A stretch of DNA of 64,000 bases, taken from the NCBI GenBank assembly GCA_003347645.1, contig QDFX01000007.1, positions 1 to 64,000 of the forward strand, written 5' to 3'. The notes below the pieces were generated by a model, which did no database searches, was not told where the DNA came from, and saw only the letters and a program-made list of their open reading frames with translations. The translations under genes and the position numbers were made by a program. Shown in pieces: positions 18,388 to 27,628 of the stretch (the stretch's first letter is position 1; the number at the start of each line of letters is the position of its first letter). Origin of the DNA: Rhizobiaceae bacterium CPCC 101076. Its GTDB lineage: Bacteria > Pseudomonadota > Alphaproteobacteria > Rhizobiales > Methylopilaceae.

Positions 18388-18417
18388 TAGTTCAGAAGAA
18401 GATATCAGCAGAAGGCA

Positions 18418-19119
18418 TCAGCCCGCGCGGGCAAAGCGCTCGTCGAAGCTGTAGCCGGAGCCGCGCACTGTGCGGATCGGATCCTGGCGGCGGCCGCGAT
18501 TGATCACCTTGCGCAGGCGACCGACGTGGACGTCCACCGTGCGTTCGTCGATATAGACATCGTGGCCCCAGACACCGTTGAGCAATTGCTCGCGGGAGAA
18601 GACGCGGCCGGGAGTCTGCATCAGGAATTCTAGGAGGCGGAACTCGGTCGGGCCGAGCTCCAGTTCGCGACCGCCGCGGCGGACACGGCGCGTTTCGCGA
18701 TCAAGCTCGATATCGCCGGCCTTCAGTTGCGAAGCGATGTGATCCGGCTTGACGCGGCGCAGCAGGCTCCGCACGCGAGCGACCAATTCCGGCACCGAGA
18801 ACGGCTTCACGACATAGTCGTCGGCGCCGGTGGCCAGACCACGCACGCGCTCGGTCTCTTCGCCGCGCGCGGTCAGCATGATGATCGGGAGACGTTCCGT
18901 CTCCGGCCGAGCGCGGAGGCGACGGCAGAGTTCAATGCCGGACAGGCCCGGCAGCATCCAGTCGAGCAGAACGAGATCCGGAACCCGTTCACGAAGCCTG
19001 GTTTCGGCCTCGTCACCGCGAGCGACGCTTTCGACGTCATAGCCTTCCGCTTCGAGATTGTACCGGAGGAGGAGCGTCAATGGCTCCTCGTCCTCCACGA
19101 TCATGACCCGTGCGGACAT
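18418..19119 (-). CDS. phoB: Phosphate regulon response regulator PhoB
   Basis: A 233-residue OmpR-family regulator. The receiver domain has D53 as the phosphoacceptor (LLDWMLPG), with the acidic pair E9-D10 and KPF. The C-terminal winged helix contains RTVDVHVGRLRKVI and ends RTVRGSGYSF. When phosphorylated by PhoR under phosphate starvation it binds Pho boxes. It is the last gene of phoR-phoU-phoB, 7 nt after phoU. The pstSCAB genes that usually sit in this operon are absent. Confidence 0.95.
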   Translation of the reverse strand: MSARVMIVEDEEPLTLLLRYNLEAEGYDVESVARGDEAETRLRERVPDLVLLDWMLPGLSGIELCRRLRARPETERLPIIMLTARGEETERVRGLATGADDYVVKPFSVPELVARVRSLLRRVKPDHIASQLKAGDIELDRETRRVRRGGRELELGPTEFRLLEFLMQTPGRVFSREQLLNGVWGHDVYIDERTVDVHVGRLRKVINRGRRQDPIRTVRGSGYSFDERFARAG

Positions 19120-19126
19120 CCTGTTC

Positions 19127-19846
19127 TCAATCCTCGCCGAACGAGATCGTCGTGGTGCTCGTCAGATCACCCTTCGGACGCTCGTCGATTAACGGCTCGC
19201 CGACCGCCAGATAGTGGATCGTCTCGGCGATGTTGGTGGCGTGATCGCCGATGCGCTCGATGTTCTTCGCGCAGAACAGGAGATGGGTGCAGAACCCGAT
19301 ATTGCGCGGGTCTTCCATCATGTAGGTCAGGAGTTCGCGGAACAGCGAGGTGTAGATCGCATCGATCTCGCCGTCGCGCTTCCAGACCTGGAGGGCGCGG
19401 GTCGCGTCACGGCGGGAATAGGCGTCCAGCACTTCCTTGAGCTGGCCGAGCACAAGTTCGCCCATGTGGTCGACGCCACCGGCAAGCTTCGGCGGCTGCA
19501 GCTGCCCCTCGAGGGCGACCACGCGCTTGGCGATGTTCTTGGCCAGATCGCCGATGCGCTCGAGATCGTTCGAGACACGAAGCGCGGCGACGACCTCGCG
19601 GAGGTCGACCGCCATCGGCTGGCGCTTGGCGATCGTGAGAACTGCCTTCTCCTCGACCGCGTGCTGCAGACTGTCGATGACGCGGTCGCGCTCGATGATC
19701 CGCTGGGCGGCGGCTAGGTCACGCGACAACAGCGCGGAAATCGATTCCCCGACCAGTTGCTCGGCGAGACCGCCCATCTCCGCGATCATCTCGCTGAGGG
19801 ACTTCAGGTCCTCGTCGAACTCTTTCGAGGTGTGCTGTGTCATCAT
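19127..19846 (-). CDS. phoU: Phosphate signalling protein PhoU
   Basis: A 239-residue all-helical protein built from two three-helix repeats. Each repeat has the metal-binding E/DxxxD pattern (for example VSNDLERIGDLAKNIAKR and KNIERIGDHATNIAE). PhoU links the Pst transporter to PhoR and holds the kinase off when phosphate is ample. It lies between phoR and phoB, 85 nt after phoR. Confidence 0.95.
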   Translation of the reverse strand: MMTQHTSKEFDEDLKSLSEMIAEMGGLAEQLVGESISALLSRDLAAAQRIIERDRVIDSLQHAVEEKAVLTIAKRQPMAVDLREVVAALRVSNDLERIGDLAKNIAKRVVALEGQLQPPKLAGGVDHMGELVLGQLKEVLDAYSRRDATRALQVWKRDGEIDAIYTSLFRELLTYMMEDPRNIGFCTHLLFCAKNIERIGDHATNIAETIHYLAVGEPLIDERPKGDLTSTTTISFGED

Positions 19847-19931
19847 AGCGCCGGTTCCTCTAGTGCGGCCCTCTTAAGAGGGATCAATGACGCTTCGATG
19901 ACATCGAGGGAAGCGCATTTCGCGCCTCCAG

Positions 19932-21212
19932 TCACTCATCGGCGCGGGTATTCAGAACTGCGGTAAACCGCGCCCCCCCTCCGGAAGGGCTTTCGATCAG
20001 GAGTCGACCGCGGTGGCGGGCCATGATGTGCTTGACGATGGCAAGCCCGAGACCCGTCCCTCCCTTCTCCCGACTCTCGCCGACATCGACGCGATAGAAG
20101 CGTTCGGTCAGGCGGGGCAGATGCTCCGGCGGAATGCCCGGCCCATAATCCTGCACGGAGATCCGGATCTCCGGTCCGGTTGCGGTGACCGAGACATCGA
20201 CCCGCTTTCCCGACTGGCCGTATTTGATACCGTTCTCGACGAGGTTCTCGACGACGCGGATCAGTTCATCGCGGTCTCCCGGCACGGATACGGAAGTGCC
20301 CGGAAACGACGAACGGATTTCCACGCCGCGCTCGCCGGCCAGAGGCGAGAGACTGTCGACGACGCTGCGAACGATTTCGACGGGGTCGACCGGTGTCGAC
20401 GGCCTCAAATGCTGCTTTTGCTCGATCCGAGACAGTGACAGCAGGTCGTCGACGAGACGCGACATGCGCGCGGCCTGGCTGCGCATGATGTCGAGGAAGC
20501 GCTCGCGCGCCGAAACGTCCGCCTTCGCAGGTCCTTGAAGAGTCTCGATGAAACCGAGCAGCGCGGCCAATGGCGTGCGCAATTCGTGACTCGCATTAGC
20601 GACGAAATCGACGCGCATGCGCTCCGCCCGGCGGAGATGCGTCAGGTCGTGCAGGACGAGGAGAACGAATTGCGGATTGCCTCGTTCGCGGTCTGCCTGA
20701 TCCAGCCAGACAGGCCCGATCCGGGCTTCCAGCCAGCGGTCGACCGGCACGCGATCGGCATATTCCACCGTTCTCGCAGTACCGCCTGTGCCCACCGCAC
20801 GGACTGCATCCAATATCTCCGGAACGCGCAGGGCGAAGGACACCGGATCACCGGTCCGCAGATTGCCGAAAACATCAATCGCGGGAGCGTTGAACTCATG
20901 CACGATGCCGCGAGCCGTCAGCAGGATCGCCGGCTCGTTCAATGCTTCGAGAAGAGCGACGGCCAACGGGTCGGCGTCACGTTCCGTCTGACTGACAGGC
21001 ACTGTCGCGCGATCGTCCAGCGGGGTGAAGGCCGTGGCGAGCGGCACGGCGATGGCGCTGAGCGCGGCAATCCAGAGCGGAAGTAGCCCGAGGCCCCAGA
21101 GTGCCGCGAGCACGACCAGCGCCGCGCCAATAGCAATCCGGCCCCTTTTCAGGCGTCGCAGAAATACGCTTCCTTCCACTGCGTTCGCCTTGCCGTCCCA
21201 AACCAACGTCAT
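19932..21212 (-). CDS. phoR: Phosphate regulon sensor histidine kinase PhoR
   Basis: A 426-residue membrane kinase. A basic start is followed by two closely spaced helices (about 24-62), a PAS-like domain, HisKA with the phospho-His in NASHELRTPLAALLGF, and HATPase with N, G1 (DYGPGIP) and G2 (GGTGLGLAIVKHI) boxes. The short periplasmic loop is typical of PhoR, which senses phosphate through Pst/PhoU. ATG 21212 is preferred over upstream ATGs at 21284 and 21299. Those would place the Pho box inside the gene and add a Cys/His-rich tail unlike the family. Confidence 0.93.
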   Translation of the reverse strand: MTLVWDGKANAVEGSVFLRRLKRGRIAIGAALVVLAALWGLGLLPLWIAALSAIAVPLATAFTPLDDRATVPVSQTERDADPLAVALLEALNEPAILLTARGIVHEFNAPAIDVFGNLRTGDPVSFALRVPEILDAVRAVGTGGTARTVEYADRVPVDRWLEARIGPVWLDQADRERGNPQFVLLVLHDLTHLRRAERMRVDFVANASHELRTPLAALLGFIETLQGPAKADVSARERFLDIMRSQAARMSRLVDDLLSLSRIEQKQHLRPSTPVDPVEIVRSVVDSLSPLAGERGVEIRSSFPGTSVSVPGDRDELIRVVENLVENGIKYGQSGKRVDVSVTATGPEIRISVQDYGPGIPPEHLPRLTERFYRVDVGESREKGGTGLGLAIVKHIMARHRGRLLIESPSGGGARFTAVLNTRADE

Positions 21213-21251
21213 GGCCGCTTCCTCGCTTTGCTGCGACAGGGGCACGGCCGC

Positions 21252-21269
21252 GTGACAGTGACATGACAC
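21252..21269 (-). promoter_or_regulatory. Pho box (PhoB-binding site)
   Basis: On the reverse strand the site reads GTGTCAT-GTCA-CTGTCAC, two 7-nt repeats 11 nt apart. This matches the PhoB consensus CTGTCAT-N4-CTGTCAT/C at 13 of 14 repeat positions. It lies 40 nt upstream of the phoR start and 114 nt upstream of the divergent phospholipase-D-like gene. It should autoregulate phoR-phoU-phoB and may also serve the divergent pair. Confidence 0.85.
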
Positions 21270-21382
21270 CAGTATTTCCGCCATGTCACAAACGCTCAAC
21301 TACTGTCGGGGCACCAATCCTTTTGGTCGGCACTTTCAGCGTCTTGCCGCGTTTAGGAACGTCGTTCCAGCGCGGAAGCCCG

Positions 21383-23500
21383 ATGTCTGTATTTCAACAA
21401 GGTCGCAACGTCTGGCATGTCGAGAGAGCCCAGCGGGCATCGGTTCTGATCGACGGCGCGGCCTATTTCGGCGCGGTCCGCAGCGCGCTCAGGAAGGCGC
21501 GGAAGACGATCTTCATCATCGGCTGGGACATCAACAGCCGGGTCAGATTGGTCGGCGAGAGTGGCAAGGCCGATGATGGCCTTCCCGAGGAGCTCTGCCA
21601 GTTCCTCTGCGCGCTGGTCAAACGCCGGCCGGAGCTGACCATCAACATTCTGCTCTGGGACTTCTCGATCCTCTATTCCACCGAGCGAGAGATATTTCCA
21701 TCCGTCAGCCTCGGTTGGAATATGCCGTCCTGCATCCGCCTTTGCCTTGACGACGCTCTTCCTCTCGGCTCTGCCCATCATCAGAAGCTGGTCGTGGTCG
21801 ACGATTGCGTCGCATTCTCGGGCGGGCTCGACCTGACCGTCAGGCGTTGGGACACGAGCGATCACAGCTTCGACAATCCATTGAGGAAGGATGCGTCGGG
21901 AAGCTCCTATCGCCCGTTCCACGACGTCCAGATGCTGGTGAACGGCCCGGCGGCCCGGCGTATCGGAGAGCTTGCCCGCACCCGTTGGGAAAGAGCGACG
22001 TTCGAGCGCTTGCCCGACGTTCACCCGGAAGAGGAGTGCTGGCCCGAAGGAATCCAGGCGCATTTCCGCGATGTCGATATTGGCATCGCGCTGACCCAGC
22101 CGGTGTACGATGCCATCCCGGAAGTCCGGCAGGTAGAGCAGCTTTTTCTCGACGCGATCGACCGGGCCGAACGTCACATCTACATCGAGAACCAGTTCCT
22201 CACTCGCCTGCCGATTGCCGAGCGCATTACCGCGCGGATGCGCGAACGCCCGGAACTCGAAACCCTCATCGTCGCCCCGCACACCCACGAATCGTGGATC
22301 GAAGCCCGCACGATGCGGACGGGGCGGATCAACTTCCGTCGCTGCTTCGAGGAGGCCGGCGTCCAGGACCGTGTCCGGTTCTTCTATCCATCCGTGGAAA
22401 CCGAGGCTGGGCAGATCGACACCATGGTCCATTCGAAGGTGATGGTAGTCGACGACCGTTTCCTGCGGGTCGGATCCGCCAATCTCAACAATCGGTCCAT
22501 GGGTACTGACACCGAATGCGATCTTGCTCTCGAAGGCGAGACGCCCGAGGTCCGCGCGCAGATCGAAACTCTGCGCAACACGCTGATCGGCGAGCATTGC
22601 GGTGTTTCAGCTTCGGAGGTCGCCACCGCTATCGTGCGGGAGGGATCCATGCTTCGCGCCACCGAGATCCTGCAGGAGCGAGGCCACCGGATGCGGCCGA
22701 TCGAGGACGGCGAACCCGACCCCTCCGACATTTCGCGCGGCATCAGCGCGGTCGCCGATCCCGAAAGGACGGTCGGGATTGAGGAATTCATCCATCACTT
22801 GGTCGGTGCGAAAGTGCCGTATCGTCAGGTCTCACATGTGTTTCAGGTCGCGCTGGGATGTCTCCTCGTCGTCGCGCTTACTCTGGCCTGGCGCTACACT
22901 CCGTTGTCGGAATGGACCGATCCGCGGACACTGCGCGATGCCGCCGAAACCCTTTCCGGAAGCTATTGGGCACCGCTTATCGTCATTGGCGTCTTCGTGG
23001 TCGCCGGGTTCGTCCTGTTCCCGGTGACGATCCTGATCGCCGTCACGGCGGGCGCGTTCGGCCCGGTTCTGGGCCTTGCCTATGCCGGCGCCGGCGCACT
23101 GGCGAGCGCCGCGGCTACTTATTTCATCGGCCTGAAGCTCGGACGGGACGCCCTCAGACGTCTGGTCGGGCCGCGGCTGAACCGGATATCGCGGAAGGTC
23201 TCCGACAAGGGCGTACTCGCCGTTGCCGCCGTGCGCCTCGTACCCGTCGCCCCGTTCACCGTCGTCAATCTCGCTGCGGGCGCAAGCGGAATAAGGGTCA
23301 CCGACTTTCTCGCCGGCACGGCATTGGGACTCACGCCGGGCCTTATCGTGCTGTCGACGCTCGGTGACCAGGTTTTCCGGGTGCTTTCGGATCCCAGTGG
23401 TGCCGACATCGCTATGTTCCTCGTTCTGGCCATGGCCTGGATCGGCCTGTCCTTTGGCGCACAGGTCGCGATGACCAAGTTCCGGAAAACCCGCGCATGA
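21383..23500 (+). CDS. Phospholipase D-like protein fused to a VTT (DedA/TVP38) membrane domain
   Basis: A 705-residue two-part protein. The first about 500 residues carry two PLD catalytic motifs, HHQKLVVVDD (about residue 131) and VHSKVMVVDD with GSANLNNRS (about 349-370), so it probably cleaves or forms phosphodiester bonds in phospholipids. The last about 200 residues are a VTT domain with several helices and the FPVTILIAVTAGAFGP and GRDALRRLVGPRL blocks. ATG 21383 is taken because GGAAG precedes it; the upstream ATG 21263 lies inside the Pho box. The position beside a Pho box suggests phosphate scavenging from lipids. The next gene starts in an ATGA overlap. Confidence 0.85.
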   Translation: MSVFQQGRNVWHVERAQRASVLIDGAAYFGAVRSALRKARKTIFIIGWDINSRVRLVGESGKADDGLPEELCQFLCALVKRRPELTINILLWDFSILYSTEREIFPSVSLGWNMPSCIRLCLDDALPLGSAHHQKLVVVDDCVAFSGGLDLTVRRWDTSDHSFDNPLRKDASGSSYRPFHDVQMLVNGPAARRIGELARTRWERATFERLPDVHPEEECWPEGIQAHFRDVDIGIALTQPVYDAIPEVRQVEQLFLDAIDRAERHIYIENQFLTRLPIAERITARMRERPELETLIVAPHTHESWIEARTMRTGRINFRRCFEEAGVQDRVRFFYPSVETEAGQIDTMVHSKVMVVDDRFLRVGSANLNNRSMGTDTECDLALEGETPEVRAQIETLRNTLIGEHCGVSASEVATAIVREGSMLRATEILQERGHRMRPIEDGEPDPSDISRGISAVADPERTVGIEEFIHHLVGAKVPYRQVSHVFQVALGCLLVVALTLAWRYTPLSEWTDPRTLRDAAETLSGSYWAPLIVIGVFVVAGFVLFPVTILIAVTAGAFGPVLGLAYAGAGALASAAATYFIGLKLGRDALRRLVGPRLNRISRKVSDKGVLAVAAVRLVPVAPFTVVNLAAGASGIRVTDFLAGTALGLTPGLIVLSTLGDQVFRVLSDPSGADIAMFLVLAMAWIGLSFGAQVAMTKFRKTRA

Positions 23501-24198
23501 AAAAACCCGCGGATGCCGTGCGGGTCCTGACATGGAATATCCACGGCGGCGTCGGGCCCGACCGGCGCTTCGATCTGCACCGCATCGTTGATCTCATCCG
23601 AGATTGGGAGGTGGACATCATCGCTCTGCAGGAAGTCGATTCCCGCAGGAGCCCGCGAGGCTCCTCCGCCTTTTCCTTCCTGCTCCAATCCCTTGGCGGA
23701 CACGGCGTAGAGGCAAAATCGATCCTTGCCCGCGACGGCGAATACGGGCAGATGCTCATCAGCCGCTGGGCACCGGATCATACGGAAATTCACGACATCT
23801 CCGTCCCGCGCCGTGAACCGAGACGCGCCATCCACACCGGGATTTCGACCCCATACGGCCTGCTGCAGGTCACCGCGACGCATCTCGGCCTCAGTTTTCG
23901 GGAGAGGCGCTGGCAATCGACGAAGCTCTGCTCCATCGCTGGCAGGAGCACCGCGACGTCCGTCATCATGGGAGACTTCAACGACTGGCTTCGCGGCGGA
24001 GCGGTAAAAAGATCGCTCACCGGATTCATGCCCGAAGCAACAAGCTTCAGAACCTGGCCGGCACGCTGCCCGATGATGAAGCTCGATCAAATATTCTGCC
24101 GCCCCGCGGGAACTTTGATCCAGAGCCGCATAGACCATCGGGGCGCCACGATGTCGGATCACCTTCCAGTCATCGCGGATCTGAGAGTTTTCCAGTAA
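23497..24198 (+). CDS. Endonuclease/exonuclease/phosphatase (EEP) family protein
   Basis: A 233-residue Mg2+-dependent hydrolase of the DNase I-like EEP fold. Active-site motifs: TWNIHGGVG (Asn), IALQEVD (Glu), MGDFNDW (Asp/Asn) and SDHLPVIADL (Asp-His). It has no signal peptide. Its ATG overlaps the stop of the PLD-VTT gene, so the two are coupled and probably act on related phosphodiester or phospholipid substrates. Such PLD plus EEP pairs recur in alphaproteobacteria. The substrate is not set by sequence. Confidence 0.88.
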   Translation: MKKPADAVRVLTWNIHGGVGPDRRFDLHRIVDLIRDWEVDIIALQEVDSRRSPRGSSAFSFLLQSLGGHGVEAKSILARDGEYGQMLISRWAPDHTEIHDISVPRREPRRAIHTGISTPYGLLQVTATHLGLSFRERRWQSTKLCSIAGRSTATSVIMGDFNDWLRGGAVKRSLTGFMPEATSFRTWPARCPMMKLDQIFCRPAGTLIQSRIDHRGATMSDHLPVIADLRVFQ

Positions 24199-24292
24199 TC
24201 TGTCACATTGAACCTGGATCGATCCTGACGCGACAACTTCATTGTTGTCCCGTGTAGAATCCAGGAAAATGCCCTCGCAGGGCTGGTGGGGA

Positions 24293-26032
24293 ATGGCTGA
24301 GAACGAATTCATCTTGTTATTGGAGGACGGTCCCGAGCGCCGTCCTTCAACTGTGTCGCCCCGCTGGAAGGTCGCCGTCATCGACGACGATCCGAGCGTG
24401 CACAGCGGCACGCGCTTCGCGTTGCAGAACTACGAGCTTTACGGTCGCAGCCTGGAGCTCCTGTTCGCCAGTTCAGCCGCCGAAGGCCGGGCGTTGCTCA
24501 AGGCCAATCCCGACATAGCCGTCATCCTCCTCGACGTCGTCATGGAGACAGATTCCGCGGGTCTCGATCTCGTCGGCTTCATCCGAGAAAGCCTGAAGAA
24601 CGAGCTGACCCGCATCATCCTGCGCACCGGCCAACCCGGTCAGGCGCCGGAGCGGAGGATCATCGTCGATTACGACATCAACGACTACAAGGCGAAGACC
24701 GAACTCACCGCCGACAAGCTGTTCACATCGATCACGGCGGCTCTTCGCAGCTATGAGCAGTTGAAACGGCTGATCGAAACGCGCCGCGGTCTCGAGATCA
24801 TCATCGAAGCCGCATCGACCATGTTCGATTTCGGCTCGATGCAGCGGCTGGCCGAAGGCGTGCTGACCCAGCTCGCATCGCTGCTCGATGCGGAATGCGC
24901 GGGTATTCTCGTGCTTCGCGAGGGACATGAGGACGAGGACTTCCTCGTTCTCGCCGGTTCCGGCTGTTACCGCGATTTCACCGCTGCGGAGCGCAAAGCC
25001 CAGATCGACGCCGAACTTCGTAGCCTGATCGACCAGGCTTTCGTCGAAACCAGGCACCAATTCCTCGACGGCCGGACCGTGCTTTATCTTCGCACCGCCA
25101 GCGGCCGCGAGATCGTGGTTCTGCTGGAATCCGCCAAAAGCCTGTCCGACACCGATCGCTCGCTGGTCGAGGTGTTCTGCAGCCGCCTGTCGATCGCGTT
25201 CGACAACGTCATGCTCTACGACAAGCTGCAGGAAGCCAACGCGCGCCTCGAGCAGCGCGTCGCCGACCGCACACGCGAACTCAGCGCCGCGAACGAGCGA
25301 CTGCAGGGCCAGTGGGCACGGCTGCGCAGTTCCGACGCGTTCAAGAGCGAAGTTCTTGGCACCGTCGCGCACGATCTCAAGAACCCGCTGAGCGTCGTAC
25401 TCGGCCGCGCGGAGATGCTGACAGAGTTCATCTCCATGGAACCTGTCGCGGTCGAAGGGGCGCAGACTCAAATCGATCACATCCGCGGCGCCGTTAACGG
25501 CCTGATCGAAATGGTCGACAGTCTCATCCGCGACGCGATGGCCGACGCCGATGACATTTCCGTCCGCGTCTCGAATTTCGATCTGGCGGAACTCGTCACC
25601 GAGGTCGTGGAGGCGAACCGGACTCTCGCCGACCGCAAGGAACAGGTGATCGCGCTCGACGTGAAGCTCGGCCTGATCGGCTGGGGCGATCCCGACCGGC
25701 TGCGCGAGGCGATCGACAATCTGATCAGCAACGCCGTGAAATACACGCCTCGCGGCGGGTCTATCCAGGTGCAGGCGGTTCGAGACGGACTTGGTAGCCT
25801 CGTCCACGTGACCGATAGCGGACCCGGATTTTCGCCCGAGGACGAGGCGAGACTGTTCGGCCGTTTCCAACGGCTCTCGGCGAAGCCGACAGGTGGCGAG
25901 ACGTCGACCGGCCTTGGCCTGTCGATCGTCAAGCGGATCGTCGAACTTCATCAAGGGGGTGTTTCTGTCGTTAACCTGGATGAAGGCGGGTCGCGCTTCA
26001 CCATCGCTCTTCCTGGACCGCCCGTAAGATGA
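24293..26032 (+). CDS. Hybrid sensor: receiver-DUF3369-histidine kinase
   Basis: A 579-residue cytoplasmic protein without membrane helices. Order: receiver domain (about 20-145) with phosphoacceptor Asp in VILLDVVMETD; a DUF3369 GAF-like domain (about 155-330); a coiled coil (RLEQRVADRTRELSAANERL); HisKA with VAHDLKNPLSVV; and HATPase with DSGPGFSPEDE and TSTGLGLSIVKRI. The receiver at the N-terminus makes it a kinase that is itself controlled by another kinase. ATG 24293 was chosen for its GGTGGGG and domain boundary. It overlaps the next regulator gene by ATGA, so that is its likely partner. Confidence 0.88.
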   Translation: MAENEFILLLEDGPERRPSTVSPRWKVAVIDDDPSVHSGTRFALQNYELYGRSLELLFASSAAEGRALLKANPDIAVILLDVVMETDSAGLDLVGFIRESLKNELTRIILRTGQPGQAPERRIIVDYDINDYKAKTELTADKLFTSITAALRSYEQLKRLIETRRGLEIIIEAASTMFDFGSMQRLAEGVLTQLASLLDAECAGILVLREGHEDEDFLVLAGSGCYRDFTAAERKAQIDAELRSLIDQAFVETRHQFLDGRTVLYLRTASGREIVVLLESAKSLSDTDRSLVEVFCSRLSIAFDNVMLYDKLQEANARLEQRVADRTRELSAANERLQGQWARLRSSDAFKSEVLGTVAHDLKNPLSVVLGRAEMLTEFISMEPVAVEGAQTQIDHIRGAVNGLIEMVDSLIRDAMADADDISVRVSNFDLAELVTEVVEANRTLADRKEQVIALDVKLGLIGWGDPDRLREAIDNLISNAVKYTPRGGSIQVQAVRDGLGSLVHVTDSGPGFSPEDEARLFGRFQRLSAKPTGGETSTGLGLSIVKRIVELHQGGVSVVNLDEGGSRFTIALPGPPVR

Positions 26033-26760
26033 CCCAGAATCAGACCGCCAAGATTGTCGTCGTCGACGACGAAGCCGCCGCTCGTGAAATGTTCGGCGAC
26101 TATCTGAAACTTCACGGCTTCTCCGTTACTCTTTGCGAGGGCGGCGCCGCGTTGCGCGCAGCCGTCGCCAAGGAAACGCCCGATCTCGCGATCCTCGATC
26201 TCAACATGCCCGAGGAAGACGGCCTGTCGCTGATCCGCTACCTCAAGCAGGAAAAGCCGCACGTCCCGATCATCATGCTGACGGCGACGGCAAGCCCGAT
26301 CGACCGGGTCGTCGGCCTCGAACTCGGCGCCGACGACTATATCGCCAAGCCCTGCGAACTGCGCGAACTGCTCGCCCGTGTCCGCTCGGTGCTGCGGCGC
26401 GTGACGGCGGCGCCCGCGAAGGCCGCGGCGGCGGGATCGGACGAAACAGTCAAGATCGGCACGAAGTGGCTTGACCTCGCCAGCCGCATGCTGCGCGACG
26501 AGGACGGCAACGAGCATCCGCTGACGAACTCCGAGTTCACGCTGCTGAAGGCGTTCACCGATCATCCGCGCCGCGTCCTGTCGCGCGAGCGCCTGCTCGA
26601 TCTCGCCAACGCCCGTGATGCGGACGCGTTCGATCGCGCCATCGATGTGCGCATCACCCGCATCCGCAAGAAGATCGAGCCGGACCCCTCCCGCCCGAGC
26701 GTCATCCGCACTGTGCGCGGCGCTGGCTATGTATTCTCGCCCGACGGCAAGGATATCTGA
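26029..26760 (+). CDS. OmpR-family response regulator
   Basis: A 243-residue DNA-binding regulator. The receiver domain has acidic D13-D14, phosphoacceptor D57 (ILDLNMPEEDG), T in LTATAS and K in AKPCEL. An Ala-rich linker leads to a winged helix ending RTVRGAGYVFSPDG. It is coupled to the preceding DUF3369 kinase by a 4-nt overlap and is the only DNA-binding partner in this block. Its targets are unknown; the small exported protein gene just downstream is a candidate. Confidence 0.9.
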   Translation: MTQNQTAKIVVVDDEAAAREMFGDYLKLHGFSVTLCEGGAALRAAVAKETPDLAILDLNMPEEDGLSLIRYLKQEKPHVPIIMLTATASPIDRVVGLELGADDYIAKPCELRELLARVRSVLRRVTAAPAKAAAAGSDETVKIGTKWLDLASRMLRDEDGNEHPLTNSEFTLLKAFTDHPRRVLSRERLLDLANARDADAFDRAIDVRITRIRKKIEPDPSRPSVIRTVRGAGYVFSPDGKDI

Positions 26761-26774
26761 GGCTTAGCCCTCTT

Positions 26775-26803
26775 TGTTTCGTCGCGACGGCTACGACGAA
26801 ACA
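26775..26803. repeat. 10-bp perfect inverted repeat, possible terminator stem or operator
   Basis: TGTTTCGTCG (26775-26784) and CGACGAAACA (26794-26803) are separated by 9 nt. It lies 15 nt after the response-regulator stop. A second stem, TTTTGCG/CGCAAAA (26827-26833 / 26839-26845), follows. Neither has a U-tract, so they may be mRNA-stabilising stems or a binding site for the adjacent regulator. Confidence 0.4.
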
Positions 26804-26919
26804 TTTCGCGCAACGTTGAAACCGCATTTTGCGAACCACGCAAAAAGCCGGAAATGCGCACCCCCTAAACCTCCATCATCAACAACGGGCCGGAACAACG
26901 GTCCTGGAGGTCGGGACAA

Positions 26920-27309
26920 ATGCTTACCCTCGCCAAGAACTCCATCGTGCGTGCTGCCGCTGTGGCCGCCCTTTGGGTCGTGGCATCGGGGGCGGCCCAT
27001 GCCGGAGAAGCTGACATGGGCAAGGCTCAGGCCCGTCATCCCGCGATGGCGATCGATCAGGCCTTCGCTCCCTTCCAGATGGTGAAACCGGTCGAGGCCG
27101 AGCTTCGCCACACGATCGGCGCGCCCAAGGGTGACCTGCTCGTGTCGACTGCCTGCCAGGGTCAGTCCTGGCCGTATATCTCGGCCGAATGCCTCACCGG
27201 TGATGCGCCGGCTCGCAAGGTTGCCCGCACGATCACGATCGAGCGACGCACAGCCGAAAGCTCGACTTTGAACCGCGTCCCCGCGGCTCTTCAGATGGCG
27301 CAGCGTTAA
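26920..27309 (+). CDS. Small exported protein of unknown function
   Basis: A 129-residue protein with a clear Sec signal peptide (LAKNSIVRAAAVAALW, cleaved near AAHA-G). The mature part of about 100 residues has two cysteines (TACQGQSW and SAECLTG) that may form a disulfide. It is basic at the C-terminus. CTGGAGG lies upstream of ATG 26920. I do not recognise a family. It sits between a response-regulator gene and a histidine kinase gene, so it may be a target or periplasmic accessory of the signalling block. Confidence 0.7.
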   Translation: MLTLAKNSIVRAAAVAALWVVASGAAHAGEADMGKAQARHPAMAIDQAFAPFQMVKPVEAELRHTIGAPKGDLLVSTACQGQSWPYISAECLTGDAPARKVARTITIERRTAESSTLNRVPAALQMAQR

Positions 27310-27350
27310 CGAGTTTCGCCGCGCGGACACCGCTCGGCACAGAGGATTGA

Positions 27351-27611
27351 ATGTACGGATATCGGGTGGTCCTGGTTCTCGTCTCAGCTCTCGTCCTTTG
27401 GGCGGGGGTGAGGATCTACGGCCAACTATCCGAGACTGTGCACGGATCGGCACTTGGCTTTACCCTCGAAGCCTTGAAGCTCCCGGTGCACGACGGCGAA
27501 CCTGCTCCGGCATCCCCCCCGCCCCCCCAGCCGGAGCAGGTTCCGCCGCGTCCCTTCCCTTTCTCACTGCTATCCAGAGGCGAACTGATCCCCGCCTCCG
27601 GCTTCGTCTAG
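27351..27611 (+). CDS. Small single-pass membrane protein, proline-rich
   Basis: An 86-residue protein: one membrane helix (about 5-22), then a short extracytoplasmic tail with a run of prolines (PASPPPPQPEQVPPRP). AGAGGA lies 4 nt before ATG 27351. Its stop is 17 nt before the start of the large histidine kinase, so the two are likely co-expressed. No known family is recognised; a small partner of the kinase is one possibility. Confidence 0.55.
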   Translation: MYGYRVVLVLVSALVLWAGVRIYGQLSETVHGSALGFTLEALKLPVHDGEPAPASPPPPQPEQVPPRPFPFSLLSRGELIPASGFV

Positions 27612-27628
27612 ACGCCGGAGGGGGCAAG

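Noticed and set aside
27347-27628. N-terminal extension of the large histidine kinase
   Set aside because: It overlaps, out of frame, the better-supported 86-residue membrane protein. GGAGG before GTG 27629 sets the kinase start.
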